NCBI RefSeq assembly: GCF_008635795.1 | Contig: NZ_VWRQ01000001.1 | Location: 62,001-126,000 of the forward strand | Reading direction: 5' to 3' | DNA from: Paenibacillus tepidiphilus | GTDB taxonomy: Bacteria > Bacillota > Bacilli > Paenibacillales > Paenibacillaceae | Length of the DNA: 64,000 bases | Shown here: one piece after another, positions 59,626-64,000 of the stretch | Position numbering within the stretch: position 1 is the stretch's first letter | How the letters are laid out: each line of letters begins with the position of its first letter | Translations under genes and position numbers: made by a program | Notes under the pieces: generated by a model | Seen by the model: the letters and a program-made list of their open reading frames with translations, nothing else | Database searches by the model: none | Told to the model about the DNA's origin: nothing

Positions 59626-60264
59626 ATGGAACTTACTGCTGATTTGATTATGCCGGAACGGACCGCACTGATTGTCGTTGATGTGCAAAATGACTACTGC
59701 CACCCGGAAGGGGCACTTGCTGTACGCGGAAATGATGTGACCGCCGTGCAGGAGATGATGCCGCGCCTGCATGGGCTAATATCCGCTGCACGGGCGAATG
59801 GAGTGCCGGTCATCTTTATTCAGACCTTCCATGAGCAGGCGACGGACTCGGCGGCGTGGGTTACGCGGTCTGGCCGCGGCTCGCTGGGCGTTTGCCGTAA
59901 GGGAAGCTGGGGCGCGGAGTTTTACGAGGTTGCGCCCCGGCCCGAAGAGACGGTGGTTAACAAGCATCGCTACAGCGCTTTTGTTAACACCCGGCTCGAT
60001 TCGGTGCTGCGGACGCTGCGCATTGAGACACTGGTGATGACAGGAGTCAGCACTAATGTGTGCGTGGAATCGACGGCGCGGGACGGCTTCATGCTGGACT
60101 ATCATATTGTACTGGCCGAGGATGCCTGTGCCTCCTATTCGCAGGCGGCGCATGATATGACCATTGAGAACATGGAGGGCTATTTCGGGGCGGTGTCTTC
60201 CGCCGCCGCTGTGGAGAACAACTGGAGGCTCTGGAGTGAAGCCGCGCTGAAGACAGCGTTATGA
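59626..60264 (+). CDS. Isochorismatase-family cysteine hydrolase, RutB-like
   Basis: A 212-residue amidohydrolase. The catalytic triad is Asp19 (VVDVQNDYC), Lys113 (VVNKHRY) and Cys146 (GVSTNVCVESTARDGF); the last segment is closest to the ureidoacrylate/biuret-type hydrolases. It would cleave an amide or ureido bond in the cytoplasm. Ribosome binding site GAGGTG. Its TGA overlaps the MFS gene start (ATGA). Position after an NMT1-type importer suggests uptake and breakdown of one compound, e.g. a pyrimidine-related amide (inference). Confidence 0.92.
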   Translation: MELTADLIMPERTALIVVDVQNDYCHPEGALAVRGNDVTAVQEMMPRLHGLISAARANGVPVIFIQTFHEQATDSAAWVTRSGRGSLGVCRKGSWGAEFYEVAPRPEETVVNKHRYSAFVNTRLDSVLRTLRIETLVMTGVSTNVCVESTARDGFMLDYHIVLAEDACASYSQAAHDMTIENMEGYFGAVSSAAAVENNWRLWSEAALKTAL

Positions 60265-61694
60265 ACGGCCGGGCAGCGGATTCGGGACGGCGTGCAAATA
60301 GCCGGGCAGTGAATGGCGGGGCCGTCAAAGCCGTCATCTGCCTGGGTGCCTTCCTGTCCAATCTGTCCGCCGGGATGTTCAACATCGCGCTGGTGGATAT
60401 TTCGGCGGACCTCGGCATCCCGGTGTCCTCTGCGCAGTGGGTGGTCAGCATCTATCTGCTGGTCATTTCCGTGCTGCTGCCGGTCATGGGCCGGCTCGGC
60501 GATATCCGCAGCCGGCGGCGTGTGCATAACGCCGGACTGTTCACCTTCGCCCTCGGCGCGCTGGGCTGCGCGCTGGCGGGCAACGCCGCCATGCTGCTGT
60601 TCTTCCGCGTCATCCAGGGCATCGGCGCCTCGATGTACCAGGCGACCAATATGGCGCTGATCGTCTCGGTATTCCCGCAGGAGCAGCGGGGCCGGGCGCT
60701 GGGCCTGATGAGTACCTTTGTTGCCGCCGGCTCTATGGCGGGACCCGGTCTCGGCGGCTTTCTGATCCAGTGGTTCGCCTGGGAGAGCAATTTCTGGCTG
60801 CTGGCCGCCATCGCCGCCGTGGTGGCGGTGCTCGCCCAGCGCTGGATTCCCCGCGACACGGAGGTCTCCGGCGGCCGGCTCGATCTCGGCGCCGCGCTCT
60901 GGTTCGCGGTATGCCTGTCCACACTGATGGTCGCCGTTGATCTCGGCGGCCGGACATCCTTTGCCTCGCTGCCGGTGCTGCTGCTGTTCGCTGCATCCGC
61001 AGCTACAGCTGCAGCCTATGCCGCAAAGCAGCGGCATGCCCGGCGCGGCGGGGGGGCGGCCGCTTCTGCTGCGGCCGGCGGCCTGCTGTTCGCAGGCCGT
61101 TATGTGGCCATCGGCATTGTCATCACCGTGGTCACTTATATGGCCGCGTTCGCCGCACAGCTGGCGCTGCCGGCGGTGCTGCGAATGGCCGGCGCGGAGC
61201 CGGCCTGGGTCGGCCTCATCATGATCGGCTACCCGCTGGCGCTGGTCGTGACGGCCCCGCTGGGCGGGAGCCTCGCCGACCGTAAGGGGCCGCTCGGCAT
61301 TCTCGCCGCCGGCCTGACGCTGATGAGCGTCACGCTGCTGGCGCTGGGCCTCGCCGCCCCGGCGCTCGGCGCGGCAGGAATTGCCCTGCCGGTGGTGCTG
61401 CTCGGCTGCGCTATGGGCATGATTACCTCGCCCAATACGAGCATCGTTATGGGCATGGCGCCGAAGGAGCAGCTCGGCATGGTCAGCAGCGTGCTGGCCC
61501 TGTTCCGCAACATCGGCATGATGTTCGGCACGGCGGCCGGTGGCCTGGTCATCGGCGGCGAATCGGCGGGCCGGGGCGGCAGCTATGCGGCCGTGTTCCT
61601 GGTCTGCGCCGCCTGTGTCGGCCTGGCCTGCCTCTGGCTGCTGCAGACCTTCCGCGGCAGCGGCAGGAAGCGGCTGCGCGAATCGGCACGCTGA
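60261..61694 (+). CDS. MFS transporter, DHA2/EmrB-like
   Basis: A 477-residue transporter with about 13-14 hydrophobic segments. Family motifs are seen: MGRLGDIRSRRR (loop 2-3), RVIQGIGASMYQATNMAL (helix 4) and VAAGSMAGPGLGGFL (motif C of exporters, GPxLGG). This points to proton-driven drug or metabolite export. Overlaps the hydrolase gene by four bases, so it may export a product of that enzyme. Followed by a strong terminator. Confidence 0.93.
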   Translation: MNGRAADSGRRANSRAVNGGAVKAVICLGAFLSNLSAGMFNIALVDISADLGIPVSSAQWVVSIYLLVISVLLPVMGRLGDIRSRRRVHNAGLFTFALGALGCALAGNAAMLLFFRVIQGIGASMYQATNMALIVSVFPQEQRGRALGLMSTFVAAGSMAGPGLGGFLIQWFAWESNFWLLAAIAAVVAVLAQRWIPRDTEVSGGRLDLGAALWFAVCLSTLMVAVDLGGRTSFASLPVLLLFAASAATAAAYAAKQRHARRGGGAAASAAAGGLLFAGRYVAIGIVITVVTYMAAFAAQLALPAVLRMAGAEPAWVGLIMIGYPLALVVTAPLGGSLADRKGPLGILAAGLTLMSVTLLALGLAAPALGAAGIALPVVLLGCAMGMITSPNTSIVMGMAPKEQLGMVSSVLALFRNIGMMFGTAAGGLVIGGESAGRGGSYAAVFLVCAACVGLACLWLLQTFRGSGRKRLRESAR

Positions 61695-61763
61695 CTGCGG
61701 ATGAACAGCCTGCGGTGCAGCGATAGGGGATTGCAGCAGAAATCTGCATAGCATAAAATCAAA

Positions 61764-61812
61764 GCCGGGCAGCATATTTCCATTAATAGGGAGAATGCTG
61801 CCCGGCGTTTTG
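61764..61812 (+). terminator. Terminator after MFS gene
   Basis: GCCGGGCAGCAT and ATGCTGCCCGGC pair perfectly around a 19-base loop and are followed by GTTTTGG. Confidence 0.85.
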
Positions 61813-61886
61813 GCCTGCTGCAGATGATTACATGATAAATTAATAGATCCTATGGAAAATAAATAAGGACCACTCAATGGTTATCA

Positions 61887-61915
61887 TTGACAAAAAAATA
61901 CAAGGAAATTATTAT
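61887..61915 (+). promoter_or_regulatory. Promoter of the radical SAM operon
   Basis: TTGACA (61887-61892) and TATTAT (61910-61915) are separated by exactly 17 bases in an AT-rich region. The transcript would have a leader of about 100 bases before the ATG at 62027, with GGGAGG at 62012-62017 as ribosome binding site. No clear leader structure was found. Confidence 0.8.
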
Positions 61916-62026
61916 AAAAAAAGGCAAACGGATAGGTTGTCGTTAATAGTTGTGAAAATTCGAACAATCTTTTCATCTTTTTACTTTATTCATTTATAGT
62001 ACTAAAGTTTATGGGAGGACTCGGGA

Positions 62027-63577
62027 ATGTCAAGAGTGATACTAATGAAACCATACCTGGAGACGGATGCCACCTGGGAAATGATCAGAACCAGCAGCTA
62101 TCTGGGGTTATGGTATATTGCCTCGAAACTGAAGGAAGTCGGGCATGAGGTCTGGTATATGGATGAGGTAATCCGGAATAATGGAATCCAACGCTCCCGC
62201 CTGTTTCAAACCGAACTGATAAACGATGCCTACACCGAAGTTCCACTGGAGCAATCCATCAATGAATACCGGAAAGAAAAGAACAGCTATTTCGAACACC
62301 ATAGCCCGAAGGAATTTATTAATAAATACAGCGCTTTTCAGAATGGAATCATCAAACGGGTTATAGCGAAAACGGGAAATGAAATCGAGGAAACGCTTGA
62401 GGAGGTTGCGAAGATTTCCCCGGATTACGTGGGAATCTCATTAATCGCATCGGCGAATTTGCGGGCTTCAGTTAACACCGGATATGCAATCCATAAGAGG
62501 TTTCCCCATATCAAAATTATCTACGGCGGCCACCATGTGTCAGCAAATCCCCAGCAGTTCCTTAAGGACAATCCGTGGGTAGATCATGTTATTGTGGGCG
62601 ACGGCATCGATATATTCCAGGATATTGTCGAAGGCAGAGTGGAGGATAAGATCGTCTATCAAGGCTTTAAGCCGATGTGCAATTTCCCGCTGCTGGATAT
62701 GGAGGTCATTGCGGCGACCGGCTACCCCCAAGACCAGCAGTATTCCTATCCTTCATACGGGAGAAAATCAACCGATTTTATGTTCTCTAAGGGCTGCTTT
62801 CGCAAGTGCGAGTTCTGCTTTGCCGGGGGCCAGCCGGACAATAAGGTCAGCAATCTGGACTGGGATCTGATTGATGAACAATTCCGTCAGTTCAAGGCGG
62901 CAGGTATTCAAGAGTTGATCGTTCAGGACGATGCCTTTATTTTTGGCGGAACAGCCAATCTGGCACGTAAGCTGAATTTGATGAAGAAGTACGATTTCTA
63001 CTGGCAAAATAGCGGCGGCATCGACTTTGAGATGCTAACGGATGATATTGTAGATTTATTTATCAATAATAACAAGACGTCCGGCGGGAAGCTTACAGGC
63101 ATGTATGTTCCTTTTAATCCCCGGTTTTGGAATAAGGGGACCAGCGCTACCCAATCTATGGTGAACCGCTATGACCGGCATTTCGATAACCTTCACAGAT
63201 TGCGGGATGAAGGCGGAATCTATGTATTCACCAGCGAAATCGTCGGGGCTCCGCATCAGACACGGGAAACAATTGTTGAGGATATCGAAAGCCATAAGCA
63301 AATGATTGGCGAAGGGTACCTTGACACAGCGTTGACATTATCGGCCACACTGCTGCCGGGAACCCAGTGGTACGACAATTTCGGCGATACGATAGTGAAC
63401 AAGAATGATGTAGCCGGCTATTCGCTGTTTACGACACATCACAGAACCGAGAACCTGCCTGACCCTCGCATCATCGAAGAGCTATTCGTGCTGAGAACCA
63501 AGGAGCTGAACAGCATCCAGCACACCTACAACTGGCAAACGCCGTTTCCCAATTCGGTCTGGCAGTATGCCAATTGA
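62027..63577 (+). CDS. B12-binding radical SAM enzyme
   Basis: A 516-residue enzyme. The N-terminal part (to about 215) is a cobalamin-binding Rossmann-like domain (ISPDYVGISLIASANLR, KIIYGGHHVSANPQQFL, DHVIVGDG). The radical SAM domain carries the iron-sulfur cluster cysteines Cys257, Cys261 and Cys264 (GCFRKCEFC), followed by a barrel with NSGGIDFEML and GAPHQTRET. Such enzymes methylate unreactive carbons or rearrange substrates. Low-GC character and its own promoter set it apart from the genes on the left. A TrpRS-like gene follows 36 bases on, suggesting a tryptophan-related substrate (inference; compare TsrM and chuangxinmycin CxnA, B12-radical SAM enzymes of indole chemistry). Confidence 0.92.
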   Translation: MSRVILMKPYLETDATWEMIRTSSYLGLWYIASKLKEVGHEVWYMDEVIRNNGIQRSRLFQTELINDAYTEVPLEQSINEYRKEKNSYFEHHSPKEFINKYSAFQNGIIKRVIAKTGNEIEETLEEVAKISPDYVGISLIASANLRASVNTGYAIHKRFPHIKIIYGGHHVSANPQQFLKDNPWVDHVIVGDGIDIFQDIVEGRVEDKIVYQGFKPMCNFPLLDMEVIAATGYPQDQQYSYPSYGRKSTDFMFSKGCFRKCEFCFAGGQPDNKVSNLDWDLIDEQFRQFKAAGIQELIVQDDAFIFGGTANLARKLNLMKKYDFYWQNSGGIDFEMLTDDIVDLFINNNKTSGGKLTGMYVPFNPRFWNKGTSATQSMVNRYDRHFDNLHRLRDEGGIYVFTSEIVGAPHQTRETIVEDIESHKQMIGEGYLDTALTLSATLLPGTQWYDNFGDTIVNKNDVAGYSLFTTHHRTENLPDPRIIEELFVLRTKELNSIQHTYNWQTPFPNSVWQYAN

Positions 63578-63613
63578 GCGGCATTATTCTTTTGGGGAGT
63601 TGAAGAGCACTCA

Positions 63614-64000
63614 TGAAAAAAATTATTCTCACCGGAATCAGGGCGACCGGCTTGCCCCATATCGGGAATTACTACGGTTCCATTAAACCGTTGCTGAGCC
63701 TGCAGGATGAATATAGGATCTTCCAGCTGATTGCCGATCTGCATGCTATCCCCACCGTCAGGGATCAGGCGCTGATGAACGGCAATGTCCGCTCAGTGAC
63801 GGCTTGCTATCTCGCTTGCGGCCTGGATATTAAGAAATCTGTATTATGGAGACAATCGCAGATTACCGAAATGGCCTGGTTATCAATGATTCTGTTGTCC
63901 CTGGTGTCGGTGGAAGAGTTGAATGCCGAAATGAATCTTACCGCCAACACGGAGAAGGATATGATCAGCAGTCTTTATCCTGTCTTGATGGCCGCCGATA
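63614..64000 (+). CDS. Divergent tryptophanyl-tRNA synthetase (N-terminal part)
   Basis: A class I aminoacyl-tRNA synthetase of the TrpRS group, cut off by the window end after 129 residues. It starts MKKIILTGIRATGLPHIGNY, where HIGN (residues 16-19) is the HIGH signature, then FQLIADLHAI, YLACGLDIKKSVLWRQSQI and SSLYPVLMAAD, matching TrpRS in order. Several positions differ from the housekeeping type (the T-GNYIGA and QSEV elements). The KMSKS loop lies outside. As the second gene behind a B12-radical SAM enzyme it is more likely a pathway or self-resistance TrpRS than the main one (inference). Confidence 0.9.

Noticed and set aside
60180..61877. 565-residue minus-strand frame opposite the MFS gene
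   Set aside because: Low-complexity Gly/Arg/Gln/His content and no domain; the plus strand has clear transporter motifs and a coupled start.

Overview
The window reads as chromosome of a GC-rich, endospore-forming Firmicute, most probably Paenibacillus (inference, no marker gene present). The reasons are a gerA/gerB/gerC-type germinant receptor, several CUT1 sugar ABC transporters with YesM/YesN-type control, two GH42 beta-galactosidases, a GH3 beta-glucosidase, a T-box leader and strong AGGAGG-type ribosome binding sites. No rRNA, tRNA, CRISPR array or intact transposon was recognised.

Layout. 1-8.8 kb: end of a sugar ABC transporter (permease, permease, binding lipoprotein), a GH42 beta-galactosidase with a Cys metal site, then a divergent AraC regulator and a second GH42 enzyme without that site. 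8.8-12.8 kb: spore germination operon on the minus strand. 12.8-25.7 kb: mostly single housekeeping or accessory genes (lipoproteins, YpsA, YciI-like, amidase, two-component system beside a YceI-like protein, FosX, Nudix and MazG-like enzymes, oxidoreductase, ADP-ribosylglycohydrolase). 25.7-28.8 kb: a structured RNA leader, an ABC exporter broken by one extra base, and an HPr kinase paralogue with an altered signature. 29-33.4 kb: EAL protein and GH3 beta-glucosidase. 33.5-38 kb: MarR/hydrolase pair sharing a palindromic operator, two GNAT enzymes (one behind a T-box) and a decayed HD hydrolase. 38-45.1 kb: YesM/YesN plus LplB/LplC/binding-protein sugar uptake locus. 45.2-50 kb: an AT-richer patch with two unlisted small genes, an ECF sigma/anti-sigma pair, a lipoprotein and a toxin-antitoxin module. 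50-55 kb: divergent IF-3 paralogue, tandem glycosyltransferases, response-regulator remnant, methyltransferase and an ArsR-type HTH fused to a GyrB-like ATPase domain. 55-61.7 kb: uracil-DNA-glycosylase-like protein, DUF2294-like protein, and an NMT1-type ABC importer followed by a cysteine hydrolase and an MFS transporter. 61.8-64 kb: an AT-richer start of a probable biosynthetic unit, a B12-binding radical SAM enzyme followed by a divergent tryptophanyl-tRNA synthetase cut by the window edge.

The most unusual signals are (1) the HTH-GyrB ATPase fusion, (2) the B12-radical SAM plus TrpRS pair, which resembles tryptophan-derived antibiotic loci with a resistant TrpRS, and (3) intergenic repeat arrays. 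Three loci each carry exactly four copies at an exact 52-bp period, two of them beside the same transposase C-terminal remnant, and a second family of four 23-bp imperfect palindromes occurs twice with conserved spacing.
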